Shown: in pieces, positions 11,201-33,588 of the stretch
How positions within the stretch are numbered: position 1 is the first letter of the stretch
Layout: every line of letters starts with the position of its first letter
Assembly: GCA_019055375.1 (NCBI GenBank)
Contig: JAHQIW010006078.1
Location: forward strand, 62,001-126,000
Direction: 5' to 3'
Length of the DNA: 64,000 nucleotides
Origin: Parelaphostrongylus tenuis
Lineage: Eukaryota > Nematoda > Chromadorea > Rhabditida > Metastrongylidae
The notes under the pieces: generated by a model
Told to the model about the DNA's origin: nothing
Database searches by the model: none
Seen by the model: only the letters and a program-made list of their open reading frames with translations
Translations under genes and position numbers: made by a program

Positions 11201-14200
11201 TTCTTTTGTATGGTCCACCTGGAACTGGTAAAACATCGGCAGTGGTAGCGTTTTGCCGTCAACTTTTTCCCGTCCGTAAGACATTATCCGACCGGGTTCT
11301 TGAATTGAATGCCTCTGATGAGCGAGGAATACAAGTGGTACGAACGAGAGTAAGTTGTCTGTCTTCAAAATCTTTCTAAGTAATTCGGTATGAAGCGTAT
11401 ATAGCGCAGCGGTCAGATGTACTTTGCAACACGCATGTGGTCGATCATTGGACCCCGCTCTCGATGCTCACCTTCTAATTCTCTGGGTCGGCGAAGTGGT
11501 GCCAAAATTATCTGGAAGGATAGATGGCACTGATTTGTTCCATCGCTAGGCCACTGCTAGTCATATGATGGCCAGATATGCCTTAAATGACCTCGAGCTA
11601 TCCTAGATGACTACGAATACATGGCGCATCTTTCAGTGATTGATCATCGTCGAGAGCTTTAAGCGTTATTGTCCGGTTCCTACTCGAGGATTCGTCTCTT
11701 CTTAACTCTAGTAGTAAGCTGCTCGAGACGGCTCTTCATACAATTTGGAGATAGCCGGGCTATGGCATTCTTAGGCGTTCAGTTGATTGATTGCAAGAGA
11801 GTGTTGAGAAGAGGGGATCGACCAGCGCCTTGCTGATCGCTTTTGCTTCCTGAGCACACTACTAACCTTTGCGCTTCTTCGTCTGAACAAGATCACTGTG
11901 TTTTACGGTCATTGTTAGCATTTTAGATAAAGGAATTCGCTCATCGTGCCGTCCCACGAGGTGGTGTACCGTTCAAGATTGTTGTACTCGATGAGGTCGA
12001 TGCAATGACTGGTGCTGCACAAGCGGCATTACGGAGAATCATGGAGAAATATTCCAAAACTACAAGGTATGCATTTTTCAAGTCTTCATTTTTCACTTTA
12101 GACCGAGATATACATTTTTTCCCTTGCTCATTCAGATTCTTCTTTATCTGCAATTATATCTCTCGAATAATTGATCCGCTCACTTCTCGTTGTGCGAAAT
12201 TTCGCTTCAAGCCAATTCCACTGGAGTCTCAGAAGGAAAGGTTAATATTTTTTGTTATTTAGAAAATTGTATTGTTTGATAGATAAAGTGTTCTGGGTAT
12301 GATTCTATCATTGGAACCCATTTTTGACCTTTCAAGGACAAGATCTTCGCTCTTTTCTCAGACTTTTGGTAGTTATTCGATAGTTTGAACAACGCCCGTT
12401 TCAACACCATATTCTTTTTTTTTTCTGAAAACTTTTCTTAGAGCACTGTAACAATGGAAACAAACCAAGCGTTACCTCATTTTTCAGCTATTTTGAGGCT
12501 CTGCTCAAAACTATGTAATCTGATAACGTATCTAGCTTTTCATGAGGTTTGCTATGGCATTTATATGGTGCAAATTACGTGTTCCGACCCTTGAGCCTCA
12601 TTACTTGCACGGTGCCTTTTTTCAGCCAATGTCTTATAGGGGAGACGGAAACTCCTCACATATGAGGGAATCGACGGCGAAGAACTTGTACTGCTGTAAA
12701 GTGAGAATACCATCCGTCGTGCAGTGTTGCATAGTTGATTGCTTGTGGCTGGTAAAACTTATCATGTTGTTTTGAGTGGGGGTCTGAGAAACAGTAGGTA
12801 AGAAAGGTATTACATGATAAGTTTAGCCAGACACGAGTAAACTCAACAACAGTGCACGACGGATGGTCTTTTCATCTTACGACAGTGTGAGTTGTTCGTC
12901 GTTGGTTTCTTTGTGTGGGCCTCCGCTAAAATGGATTGCCTGAAACTAAAGACACCGTGCAACTGATGAGGCTGTAAGGCCGAAATATGTGTCTTGCACC
13001 ATATTAGTGCCATGACAGACCTCTTGAATAGCTCAAGCAGTTATCAAATAACGAGATTACAATTTGCAAGCGACGAGCATTTTTTGCTCGCTGAGGGTTT
13101 GTGGACGGCTTTTTATCAGACTTTCAACGGTTATTTGGTGGCATAATTTTGATGAATCTGAGAAAGTCTTTTTTTTTCTTGAAGATGTCTGCATAGATTG
13201 GAAGGGCGAAAAGAAGTTTACGTTATGCACTCAAAAGTTTAGGCGTAGGCTTCATAGCGCGTTTATTCAGCAGTATAAATGGAAATAAATGGCTAATATC
13301 TATAAAACGATAGAACGAGTTTTTCCTACAATCTTAATGTGGAAAACCTAGCGTTTTCTACAACTTGGGAAAAGGTTTTCAAATAAATAAAGGAAATCCC
13401 GTCCTCTTGAGGCGACTTTGAGATTACTATGTGCGGCACGCTATTTGAGAGACCGCGATAATGCGCATTAAAGATCAAACGTAATCTTATTTTTGCTGCT
13501 ACAGAACGCTAACAGAGACCTTCAAAAAACAAGCACACTTTTAAAATCAGTAAGATTCGTGCTATCGAATAACTATTGAATGTCTGAGGAAAAGCGCGAA
13601 ACACCCTCGTCATTATAAGATTGAAAATTGGGTCAGGGTAACGCGATAACAGGTCGTCTAAAAAATCCGTGCAGTTTTTTAGTTTTTCAAAATGATTTTT
13701 GCCCTACTTTTTCCTAAGAAGAGGCAAAACTGGTAATCAAAGTGTTCTTCATCGACCTCGATAGCTTCCTTCGGTACTTGTCCATTATAAGGCGACAAAT
13801 GAATACTCGATCACATTCGTTAGAGAAGTATTTTTCTTAGGAATTGTAACAATTATGCGAAAGCTTAAATCTCTGGCTAGAGCACTACGTGGATGGTTTT
13901 TCATAGGACCCTTTTATAACGCTATTTTTTCAAAATAAAACTATACTTCACACGACCACGCGTTTTTTTTTCTTATCTCGCTTACATTTTGCTGGACAAA
14001 ACTCTCAGACTGCTAGTAATTTTTTGATAGCGGTGTAGAAAAAAGAAAACATGTGTTCTACCCATCGCCAGACCTATCTCTTTCTTTGGACTATTGGTAA
14101 TCATTCTATAGCATAGGATTTAAGGATTCTAAAGCCATGCTTATTTCCTGGAAAGATCGTTCCTCTGCAGTGAGCAGGGAAAATTAGATTGATTCACATA

Positions 14201-17200
14201 CGCGATCATGTGCTCTTTGACCAATTGCGGGCCGTGGGGTTGGGCGACAAGGGTGGGTGACACGATCGTCGATCGATTTCATAGCATGAAAGTGCGATGT
14301 TTGTTATTTAATTGGGATTTGCTTCTTCGCTTTGAAAGAAACTCTATAATTGAACGTATGACTCTAATACTACGATATTTTCTCGCCACGTTCTTGTGCT
14401 TCGTGCTTTCAGCGAAGTAACAGTTGAATTGCGCAGCCGATGTGGAATATTATTTGGTTTTGAATTTACAGCGTTATAAAAGGGTCTTTCAAAAAGACCG
14501 GACACGTAGGATTTTAGTCAGAGATTTAAGCTTTCGAATGATTACTGACACTCCTATGAAAGGTTCTTGTCTAGCGAATGGGGTCGAATATTCATTTGTC
14601 GCCTTGTAATGAACAAGAACTCTTCCTGCTAAATTTCGAGTACGAGATCAACAATGAATAAACAGTCGCTTTTTTGGTTGCATTTGGCATGTCATTGGAG
14701 GATTATCTTCGACCATCTCAAAAACAGCTTGACAATCATCTTCCAGTGGACAGCCCGAGCGTGACTTTTCCTCCAGATTGTTCTCTTCAGCTCTGGTACT
14801 TAGCGAACCACTTCCTAGTCGTCCCTCCTGTAGCCGTATGATCGCCCCAAGCTCCGCTAATTTTCCGTTGCGTTACTAGCATTTTCCTCCACGCTTTATT
14901 CGTACATGAATAGCAAGCGAATCTGTTTCCAAGACAGCCTCATCCTAGAACAGGCATAGGTAAGTTCTAAGCCAAAATGTTCGCAAAAAATGCGCAATTG
15001 AGCGATACCAAAATGATGCAATTTCAATTGCAAAAGTCACATTAAAAAACCAAGACGACACGAATGTTTTACACAACCTTCAATACCGTCTTTCTTCCTC
15101 TTGGTAGTTGTTCATGACTTTATATACTCAGAGTTTTAACGCCATGACATTTATATAAAAGCCAACTCTATTTTCCGTCCTCAACATTCAGACTGCTCTA
15201 CATATGCAAGAATGAGGGTCTAAACATCAGCGATGATTCCTTATCAATGCTGATAATGTTTTGTGAAGGAGATCTTCGTCGATCTATCAACTATCTGCAA
15301 TCGCTTGCTTTCCGTCAGACTATCACAGCTGACTATATACTCAGTGCAACTGGTCAAGTACTTGAACGAGACGTGAGTTTATCTTGTTATCTCTGACACT
15401 ATATAAGAACATTAAACTTTTTTGGACGGCGACATAATCGATATCGCGCGCGGTACGCGATTTTCGTCATTTGATAAAGGTTTCTCTCAGTATCGTGATA
15501 AACTCAAAGTTTCTTGTATTATTCTGATACTGCACAATTTTCCCTACACGCTCATGTAGTTTTTTGTACATGTTTACCTTCAATGTAAGAAGAACTCCGA
15601 CTGTGAAATGTAATTTTATTTTTCACTCGTATATTGGGCTATGAAAATTTTTTTATAATCAGACTTTAGTTCTGAATCGTCGAAATCTGTGCTGTCGAAT
15701 GAGTATGGTCTAATGCAAACCCATCCTCAAACCCTGCCGTGCAGACAAAGCACTCCGAGCGTGAAATTTAATTTTATATTCGTTGCTACAACGCACTGAG
15801 AGCACCTTTTTGAAACTAAGCATAGCGTTGAAATTACCGAGACTCAAGCTTACGAACAATTTCATAGTTTTAGTAGAAAGGCTCCGTCCAGCGGAAAAGA
15901 CCTTTGGAAAGTTTAGGTCGAAAGTGGCCCTCACCGTCCGCAAAGCATTTATCTGAATTCACTCTTATATCAAGCATATCAGTATGAATAGTTTTTCCTG
16001 GAAAGCAAGTTTCTTGTCTTTTGAGTTGCTCGTAGATCATTTTTATTTCAGATCGCCGAGCTTATCCGTGCATGTCTATCGTCGGATACAAACAGACTTA
16101 CAGAAGCTGTTGATTACATCTACCGCTCCGGATATGCTGGACGACTTGTGATTGATCGACTTTTCGATGAGCTGCTTGACAATGATTTTCTAACTGAATT
16201 AGACAAGAGTGCTATTTTTGATAAAATGGCGGTATGTCCTTTTTTCACAGATCTTTTTTTTTTAGCAAAATTAATCAAATTCGTTATCATTTAAGCGTCC
16301 GTCAATCTTTCATTTCAGAAGTGATCAAATAATCCAATAACAATGGTTGGGAAACTATCACTTTTGTAAAAATTTGAAAAAAAACAATTGTTGAGAATAT
16401 CTAATTCACATTCATGCTGTTGCGAGTTACTTCAAACCATATGATAAGGGAAGAAAGAGGAAGGGGTTGGCCTGTGTATTTGATCTCTTTCTGATTCTCT
16501 TCTCGACGTTTCAGGCGAGGGAATTTACATTGTCGAGGCCTTGAATTGTACAAAAAACGGCCAGGTATTGAGCTAATCCCACGCAAGCACGTAGGCTCCG
16601 TAGACTACTAACTAGAAACGACAAGAGTTTATTCAACCGCTATTTCACCAGTGATATGATGTCATAAATACACGTCCAGTAATGTGGAGTCATATTGAAA
16701 TTTTTGAATCTTGGGTGGGAGTTGAACCCGCCTCTCTTGCTATGCGGGCGTACCTGCTAGCCATTGCACTGCTCGGATCTTGTTACGCTCTTAATCTTTT
16801 TGCGATACAAGGTATCGATTTTATCAGCAACCAACCATCAACGGTTTGTTAGTCTTGTCATTTTTTTTCAAACTATGAGTATTTGGAACAATTGTGGATT
16901 CTCAATTCTCGCTTTTCTCAAATAAATCGATTCTACAGTCGAAAAGCTTCACACTATGGTGTGCACCCATTTTACTCATTATTGAGTTTATTTAAGACGA
17001 AAATATTTATTGAATTGGTTTAAGATAGTGTTTATCTGTCGTTTGCACCACCTATCGTCCACTTGCTCGTCGAGTGATTCGAACGGGCACCCAGTAAAAC
17101 TTCCTTCATAGAATGAGATTCGTGGCTGCCTGGAGATTCTGCATCGCTGACTTTTCATTTTTCTTTTTTGCAAGATGTGTCGTCGGCGATCGAAAAAACA

Positions 17201-20200
17201 TGGAGGAAGTTTAGGACGTTAAAAGACAGTGAAAAGAGCAGTATGAATGTAAACACTGGGCAAATCATGCTAAACAGGCTAGCATTATTGCAGTCGTTGC
17301 AGGAAACACTAGACAGACTTTCACTCTGCGTCATGAGGTTCTTAACAAACGATTCAAGATTTGTCTGAATGTTCGCTCTTTTACAAGATTAAAGGGATAA
17401 AACGATCGGAGTTGATTAATCCCAAAGAGAAGTGCCATGCATTGGACTTCATCAATCATGGTTAGAAGTGTCTGAATGTATTCGTCTGGCCTATACATGC
17501 AGTGGTCTACTGATGTACCAAGTTTATGCCGCTATTCTCCTAGAATAGTTCAATACCAATTTTTCGACTCCGAAGGGTATAAGGCTTGGTGGGCTTTGGG
17601 GTGGGGATCGCATCTTTGACGACGTGTACGTCACAAAACACCCCTAACCACTGCTCCATACACGCTCGATAACCACATACATAGCATTGAAAAACATCTT
17701 AACTCCGACGACATTTGCTCATGTTTCGATATTTGCAGTTCCCGTGCTTGTTGTGGAATTTTTAAAGGCAAATTTTGCTTTAATTTTTGATGACCTCAAG
17801 ATTTGAACGGATCTAAAATGGAAGAAACATATCAAAGAAATTGTGCACCCAAAACAATAGGGTTTAACCTCTTTTCTAAGGCTATGTCGAGTGTTATCGG
17901 TTAAGGACATATCAAAGTCGTAAGGTTTATTCCTCGGGTTTTATTAGACATTCAGTAGCTTCTCAATCTCAAATCGGAGCAATTCAACTATTCCCATCCA
18001 GAAGCAGAAATCGACGATCTTTTTATTTCCAAGATTTTTTATGGTTTTACTGCTTTCTAGTAGTATTGTGACTTTTCAGAAGAACCTAAAAAAATTGTGT
18101 AGTAAGCAAAATTCTACCTCAACGGGGCTTGAACCCGCGTTTGATCCATACTCCCGACGCGTGCTACCACTGCACCACAGATGCCAGCGCTTGCTTATTT
18201 TGCTTACCGCTCAGTTCTCTAAGGTATATTTTGAAACATCGTAACATTGCGAAAAGCAGTAAAAACATAAAAATCTGGGAATTATATCAGTATAATGGCT
18301 GTCGGCTGAAATGGGTTTATAGAGCGATACTGGTTACCCGACCACATCTGTTAATGGTTGGTGGCTGATAGCTGTTACAGAAAGATAGTGAAGAATGAGT
18401 GGTGACTAAGCGATGGGCCTCGGTGGTTTAGTGGTAGCACGTGTCCCTGGTATGGATGAAGCGTGGGTTCAACTCCCATGTTAGATCGAGTTTTTGCTCA
18501 CCACTCAGTTTTCTTGGGATCTTCCTTTTTTCAGTAGTTATCTCTTCATATATGAGCTCATGTGGCGCAGTGGTTAGAGGCGCTCTGCGTCGCACACGAG
18601 GTCAATGGTTCGATCTCGCGCTCATGGCTCATCAAGCCATCCATCCCTCCGGGGTCCGTAAAGTGGTCCCAGGCAGGTCTCAGACTTGTCTGGGAGGATG
18701 ACCAGCACTGACTCGGTTCAGCGGGAGGCCTCCGCGCAGTCATTGTAAAGGCCAGATATGCATTCAATTACCTCAAACGAACTTAAGAAATGAAAAAAGA
18801 ATGCATGGAGCATCTCTTAGGGATTGATCAACGCCGAGAGCCTTATCTTCTATCTTTATCTCTTCATATTACCAATTCCTCCGTTGTCTATATTCACCTC
18901 TTTCCATTTGCTACTAAACTCCAAATTTCCTTCCTTTCCTTCTTTATTTGATCCTTATCACTTTTTTTTTTTACTGTGCGGATCCCACTACCTCTAGCGT
19001 TCAATACCCCATTCATCTTCTTCTTGAACGTCGTAGAATAGTGGTTAAGCGCGTTTCTTTGCAATCGTCAAGGTAGCCTGGCCATAAAGTTCCATAGGGT
19101 GGTCGCTGTTGATCGCCCGAGTGTTGGGAGATGGGGATCAGCCCTGCGCTGAAACGAGTATCACAACCACTCGGCCACCCTCTCTCCTCTCCATTCTCCT
19201 TTCCCCCATTCAACATTAGCGGTAAAGAATCCATGAAAACTCTCTATTATCTATCAGTTTCTTCATAAAAGTAGTTTGAACGCATAATACATCTGAACCC
19301 TCCGTTTCCTCTTCCTCTTGCTCTCCTCCTTATGCTGGTTCCGCATTCATAATGTTCGTTTTCTGCAGCTTCAGATTTACGAAAGAGGAGCACAAAAGGC
19401 TATTCATTATTTTCAATAAATAGTATCCTCGTGTTCAACAGTCCATCGTATATGAAGTCCAGTTCGTTTTGGCCGGCATGATTCAATCATTTGTATGCCA
19501 GATCCTGACCAATATTAGATTATGCTTCGTTTCACTTTCGCCGTGGGCTTTTAGTTATTTTATGGTAAGGTGGATATAAAAAGTACATGGAAAGCCTAAA
19601 CTAATTCATACTCAATGTTTTGCGAGGAGCGCATGTGGCGCAGTGGTTAGAGGTGCTCTGCGTCGCACGCGAGGCCAATGGTTCTATCTCGCGCTCATGG
19701 CTCACCAAGCAATCCATCCCTCCGGGGTCGGTAAATTGGTACCAGACAGGTCTCAGACTTGTTTGGGAGGATAAGCAGCACTGACTCGGTTCAGCGGGAG
19801 GTCACCGCGAGTCATTGCAAAGGCCAGATGTGCATTCAATCACCTCAAACGAAGTTAAAAATTGAAGTCGAATGCATGGCGCATCCCTCAGGGATTGATC
19901 AACACCGAGAACTTTATCTTTATCTTTAGCTTTTACGTTTTGTGAAACCGACCACCTTCGGCTGAAAGCAACATGTACCATTGGAGTCATATACTAGCTT
20001 GTTTAGTGAGATGTATGGGTTTGGTGACGTTCCTTAAACATGGAATAATACATAGACTACGTAGATTTACAGAGAATGAAGAGTGCAGAAAACCGCTAGC
20101 TAAGCGAACATCAATGCGAATCTCGGAGCTGAAAATGCAGCAAAAATGGCGGGCTTGAACTTATGGGGAATAGCATCGCTACTCTACCAAGTTGACTTCA

Positions 20201-20697
20201 TTTCCAAGCGGTTTGCGGGTGACAACATAACTTACGTTTAGTGGCGAAAGCGTTATAAAGGATAAAGCTTTCGGCGTTGATCAATCCCTGAGGGATGCTC
20301 CATGCATTCTTCTTCATTTCTAAAGTTCGTTTGAGGTGATTGAATGTATATCTGGTCTTTACTATGACTCGCGATGGCCTCCCGCTTTATCGAGTCATTG
20401 CTGCTTATCTTCCCAGACAAGTCTGCGACTAGTCCGGTACCAATTTGCCAACACCGGAAGGATGAATGACTTATTGAACCAGGAGCGCGAGATCGATCCA
20501 CGTTACTTACGTGCGATGCGGAGCACCTCTAACCACTGCGCAACATGCGCTCCTAAGGCGTCATAAAGGTATACAAAAGACACTCTACCAAGTGTATTAG
20601 TTTACAGGTGATCGAAGCACGCCTGCTTGATGGTTCTGATGAGTATGTGCAGACGATGGATCTAATATTCTGCATTCAATCACACTTCGCCCGTTAA
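8272..20697 (+). CDS. rfc-4: Replication factor C subunit 4 (clamp loader ATPase)
   Basis: RFC4 is one of the small ATPase subunits of the nuclear complex that loads PCNA at primer-template junctions. Eight exons join in frame: 8272-8354, 11049-11127, 11191-11349, 11927-12066, 12136-12240, 15192-15372, 16052-16231 and 20608-20697 (TAA), 338 residues, close to the family size. Visible are [18 protein letters not shown] near residues 23-40, Walker A GPPGTGKT (62-69), [14 protein letters not shown], Walker B VVLDEVD (about 126-132), [18 protein letters not shown], the SRC motif (171-173), [15 protein letters not shown], and a C-terminus [14 protein letters not shown]. The linker after ERGIQ and the [16 protein letters not shown] text fit RFC4 rather than RFC2. 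ATG 8272 directly follows an acceptor. Intron 5 (2.95 kb) contains a hammerhead-bearing palindrome and a mariner fragment; intron 7 (4.4 kb) contains several SINEs. No frameshift was found. Confidence 0.95.
8420..9110. repeat. DR1 repeat copies in rfc-4 intron 1
   Basis: Phrases such as GTACTCATTCGAAAGCC, and later TTATAAAAAGGCTTTC followed by CATAGCGTAGTAGCC, match the DR1 pattern in both orientations. No conserved ORF. Confidence 0.5.
9206..9510 (+). repeat. SINE-1 in rfc-4 intron 1
   Basis: It opens with AGAGCGCGTGTGGCGCATTG and keeps GGTGCTCTG, GGCTCACAAAGCC, AGCAGCACTGACTTG, ATGCATGGCGCATCCCTGAG and the tail CCGAGAACTTAATCC. Confidence 0.75.
9742..10085 (+). repeat. Three-copy tandem repeat, unit 116-117 bp
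   Basis: Units start at GTTATCAGA (9742, 9859, 9975) and are almost identical. Each contains GGAGCCCTG, ACACACGCCCTCGGG and GTATCTCACTGAG. Near identity implies a recent duplication. It is intronic and carries no ORF of note. Confidence 0.9.
10150..11040. repeat. DR1 repeat copies in rfc-4 intron 1
   Basis: Several DR1 phrases in alternating orientation, for example TATAGTCATTCGAAGGCTG, TTTTTTGAAAAAGCC, and TTCTGCTACAGCGCCGTAAA with the inverse. They run up to rfc-4 exon 2. Confidence 0.5.
11390..11670 (+). repeat. SINE-1 in rfc-4 intron 3
   Basis: A diverged copy: ATAGCGCAGCGGTCAGATG head, GTGGTCGATCATTGGAC in place of the B box, body GGCCAGATATGCC, ATACATGGCGCATC and a tail GTCGAGAGCTTTAAGC. 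Confidence 0.65.
11700..11860 (-). repeat. SINE-3 (second tRNA-headed family) fragment
   Basis: Minus-strand text GGTCGATCCCCTCTTCTCAA then ACACTCTCTTGCAATCAAT matches related fragments at 19.0, 34.4, 42.4 and 50.4 kb. The A-box end is not clear here. Confidence 0.5.
12568..12610 (-). ncRNA. Decayed hammerhead ribozyme, left arm
   Basis: Helix I GUGCAA/UUGCAC is intact and a stem-II-like GGCUC...GGGUC remains, but the core reads GUAAUGA instead of CUGANGA and GGAA replaces GAAA. Cleavage is not expected. It mirrors the intact copy in the right arm. Confidence 0.55.
12945..13008 (+). ncRNA. Hammerhead ribozyme (type I, minimal helix III), all core bases present
   Basis: Helix I is GTGCAA (12957-12962) with TTGCAC (12994-12999), extended past an internal loop by ACTAA (12945-12949) with TTAGT (13004-13008). 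The core CTGATGA is 12963-12969. Helix II is GGCT/GGCC (12970-12973, 12978-12981) with a GTAA loop. GAAA is 12982-12985. Helix III is two base pairs with a four-base loop, then C17 at 12993, so the predicted cut is between 12993 and 12994. All invariant catalytic bases of the hammerhead family are present. Two-base-pair helix III is known from retroelement hammerheads, which can work as dimers. It lies in the sense strand of rfc-4 intron 5. Activity is inferred from sequence only. Confidence 0.87.
13300..14640. repeat. DR1 repeat cluster in rfc-4 intron 5
   Basis: Repeated DR1 phrases occur in both orientations, for example TTTTTGCTGCTACAGAACGC, TAAGATTCGTGCTATCGAAT, and CGTTATAAAAGGGTC near 14470. 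No gene recognised. Confidence 0.5.
14645..15040 (-). mobile_element. Mariner fragment, N-terminal helix-turn-helix region
   Basis: The minus strand reads broken mariner text: a start matching CTTGGAAACAGATTCGC, then an AWGD-like motif, KWF, and [12 protein letters not shown] at the left end. It extends further into the DNA-binding domain than the MITE copies but lacks the catalytic domain. It interrupts rfc-4 intron 5 on the opposite strand. Confidence 0.65.
15420..15960. repeat. DR1 repeat copies in rfc-4 intron 6
   Basis: Text such as GTGAAATTTAATTTTATATT, TTCGTTGCTACAACGCACTG and GACTCAAGCTTACGAA matches the DR1 order. It sits between rfc-4 exons 6 and 7. Confidence 0.5.
16708..16790 (-). 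repeat. tRNA-like sequence (SINE-2 head)
   Basis: The minus strand shows an A-box-like AGTGCAATGGCTAGCAGGT and a clean B box GGGTTCAACTCCCACC, spaced as in a tRNA, but acceptor strands do not pair. Similar heads occur at 18.1, 18.4, 23.5, 25.7, 28.2, 31.7 and 44.2 kb. The downstream AATACAAGGTAT-like text is shared with the 28.2 kb copy, which favours a SINE. Confidence 0.5.
17415..17670 (-). repeat. SINE-1, diverged copy in rfc-4 intron 7
   Basis: Minus-strand order runs from CGAGCGTGTATGGAGCAGTG at the right, through CCCACCAAGCCTTATACCC, to AGTCCAATGCATGGCAC at the left. Confidence 0.65.
18118..18188 (-). repeat. tRNA-Gly-like sequence (SINE-2 head)
   Basis: The minus strand begins GGCATCTGTGGTGCAGTGG and has a B box GGGTTCAAGCCCC. 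The D-arm region resembles tRNA-Gly, but the acceptor stem does not close. Probably a SINE head or tRNA pseudogene. Confidence 0.5.
18417..18488 (+). repeat. tRNA-Gly-like sequence (SINE-2 head or tRNA pseudogene)
   Basis: It starts GCCTCGGTGGTTTAGTGGTA like tRNA-Gly and has a T arm GTGGG/CCCAT. The loop CTGGTAT would give anticodon GGT, and the 3' acceptor strand does not match the 5' strand. Not a functional tRNA by structure. Confidence 0.5.
18554..18855 (+). repeat. SINE-1, well-preserved copy with target-site duplication
   Basis: The A box is in TGGCGCAGTGGTTAGAGG (from 18563) and the B box is GGTTCGATCTC (from 18607), so the internal Pol III promoter is intact by sequence. It ends in a TATC/TTT-rich tail. 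A 14-bp direct repeat TTATCTCTTCATAT flanks it at 18538-18551 and 18856-18869, the mark of LINE-driven insertion. Confidence 0.88.
19015..19215 (-). repeat. SINE-3 copy
   Basis: The minus strand starts with GGTGGCCGAGTGGTTGTGAT (A-box-like), has a B-box-like GGGCTGATCCCC, then CATCTCCCAACACTCGGGCG and a body ending near AACCACTATTC. The family head is different from SINE-1. Confidence 0.6.
19627..19935 (+). repeat. SINE-1, well-preserved copy
   Basis: A full-length copy from GAGCGCATGTGGCGCAGTGG to the tail CTTTATCTTTATCTTTAGC. The B box has one change (GGTTCTATCTC). Imperfect flanking repeats GTTTTGCGA/GTTTTGTGA are visible. Confidence 0.85.
20257..20553 (-). repeat. SINE-1 copy between rfc-4 exons 7 and 8
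   Basis: A minus-strand full-length copy; the tail AAAGGATAAAGCTTTCGG is at the left and the head GAGCGCATGTTGCGCAGTGG at the right. Flanks GCGTTATAAAGG and GCGTCATAAAGG look like a target duplication. It ends 54 bp before the last rfc-4 exon. Confidence 0.85.
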
Positions 20698-21802
20698 TCT
20701 CACGAAGAATGCTGCCTAACACTCCGTTATTTTCGAATGGATCTCTTCCTTTTACTCGCCGTTTCCATTATCATATCTAATGCTTTGTGTTTTTGTAATT
20801 TCGAACATTGTATTACGTTTTCATTTCATGCCAATCAAATGAAGATGTCATGCATATGTGTAACAAACTATTCCGTCGGTATCCTCTTTATTGAATGTTA
20901 TTTTCAATTTGCAAACTTCACAATATGACAAAATGAAGAATCGAGAGAAAAGCCTAACAAAGAAAACGTTAGTAAATGGAATCGGTGAGCACTGAACTAC
21001 ACGTTTCGAACAATAATAACTAGTAGATAAGCACGTTATATTATGTCAGAAGAGAACTAGACCACAAAGGCATGTCCGTAATATGAACTGCAACGTGTTC
21101 AATAATAAAAAAAACTGCAACATTTTCAGCAAATCAACGCTTATATAATAGTGAAATAACAATAGTACTTCGCTGCGCATAACATAATATGCGGAATCAA
21201 AGTTAGGGACACTCTCCGCCTTTCCTAAAAATATGGAATGACCTTATGATATCAGGATATAACACGGATGTAAGCCGGAAAGAACTTCCATAATCCCGCT
21301 TTTTATACAGTGCCCATTTAGCGCCATTCACGTAGTCATGTTGGAAATACTTAGCTTTTTCCACATAGATTTCTTTTGCACATCCAGAAACTTATTTGAG
21401 AATGCTACAAGTAGAAGCCTACGTGGTATTGTCCTCGAAGAATATGGGACACAAAGGGCCTATGATAACCATGATGATATAGAACCAAAGTTATCCAAAT
21501 AGAACTTTTCGCTTAGAACAAATATCTAGCTGGAATTCGAGAGTATTATACAGCAGTGAAAGCACTAGTGCCGAATATAATGCAAAATTAGCAGAATAGA
21601 ACGCAAATAAGTAGTGGAACCCCCCCCCCCCCTCCGATGCTCGAGTAGTTTTACTACAGTGATTTTTTTCTGCTTCTATTGCTTACTTTGCAAAATGAAA
21701 CGTGATATCACAAAAAGGCATCTAGTCACCTATGTGGAACGAAAAACTATACATGTTAGCACCATATGAGAACGTTAAAGCTGATAACAAACAAACGTTT
21801 GA
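20698..21802. other. Convergent intergenic stretch, rfc-4 and mbk-1 3' ends
   Basis: It holds the 3' untranslated regions of two genes that face each other. AATAAA at 21104-21109 is a possible rfc-4 polyadenylation signal. A 13-base C run ends at 21632. I found no convincing mbk-1 signal and no gene. Confidence 0.5.
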
Positions 21803-33236
<11,434 letters not shown>

Positions 33237-33461
33237 CTTAATGTTAGAAAATATAAAGGGGAAAAATGAGCAATTCAACGAACATTTCTCGAAAAAAAAA
33301 CACATAACTGAAACAGAGAGAGGGAGAGGTCAGAAGATAAAAGTATTGGAAGACAATAATTCTGTACACTTAACATATCAACTGGTAAGCTGATAATCAA
33401 AATGCGATATAATAAGACAACATATTTTACGCCTTTAAAGAGGTCTAATGTGGCACCTCTA

Positions 33462-33508
33462 GTGCTAAACGTGTGTCGGCTTACCCTAGTAAGCCTCATC
33501 AGTAGCAC
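33462..33508 (-). ncRNA. Hammerhead ribozyme, one core change (A14 to C)
   Basis: Minus strand: helix I GUGCUA/UAGCAC; core CUGAUGA (complement of 33496-33502); a perfect 7-bp helix II GGCUUAC/GUAAGCC with a 4-base loop; then GACA where GAAA is expected; short helix III; cleavage base U. Relative to the 12.9 kb copy, helix I has changed by a compensating pair (CAA/UUG to CUA/UAG). The A14 change should strongly reduce or abolish cleavage. Confidence 0.72.
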
Positions 33509-33588
33509 GTGCCCTTCGGTTCAGTCAATCCCCAACATATAAGGAAACCAACACAGAACATAATTAGGGTGACTGGACGGAAAAGCAC

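Larger units (their letters stand above)
12490..13065. mobile_element. Palindromic element carrying a hammerhead in each arm (family A, copy 1)
   Basis: Two arms of about 260 bp are imperfect reverse complements with their centre near 12785. The right arm carries a complete hammerhead on the plus strand (12945-13008), the left arm a decayed one on the minus strand (12568-12610). The right flank, ATGACAGACCTC onward, recurs after the hammerheads at 33.6 and 43.9 kb. No ORF is present, so it would be non-autonomous. Ends are estimated from arm similarity; target duplications were not found. It lies in rfc-4 intron 5. Confidence 0.7.

Noticed and set aside
18417..18488. Functional tRNA gene
   Set aside because: The acceptor strands do not pair and the anticodon (GGT) disagrees with the Gly-like body.
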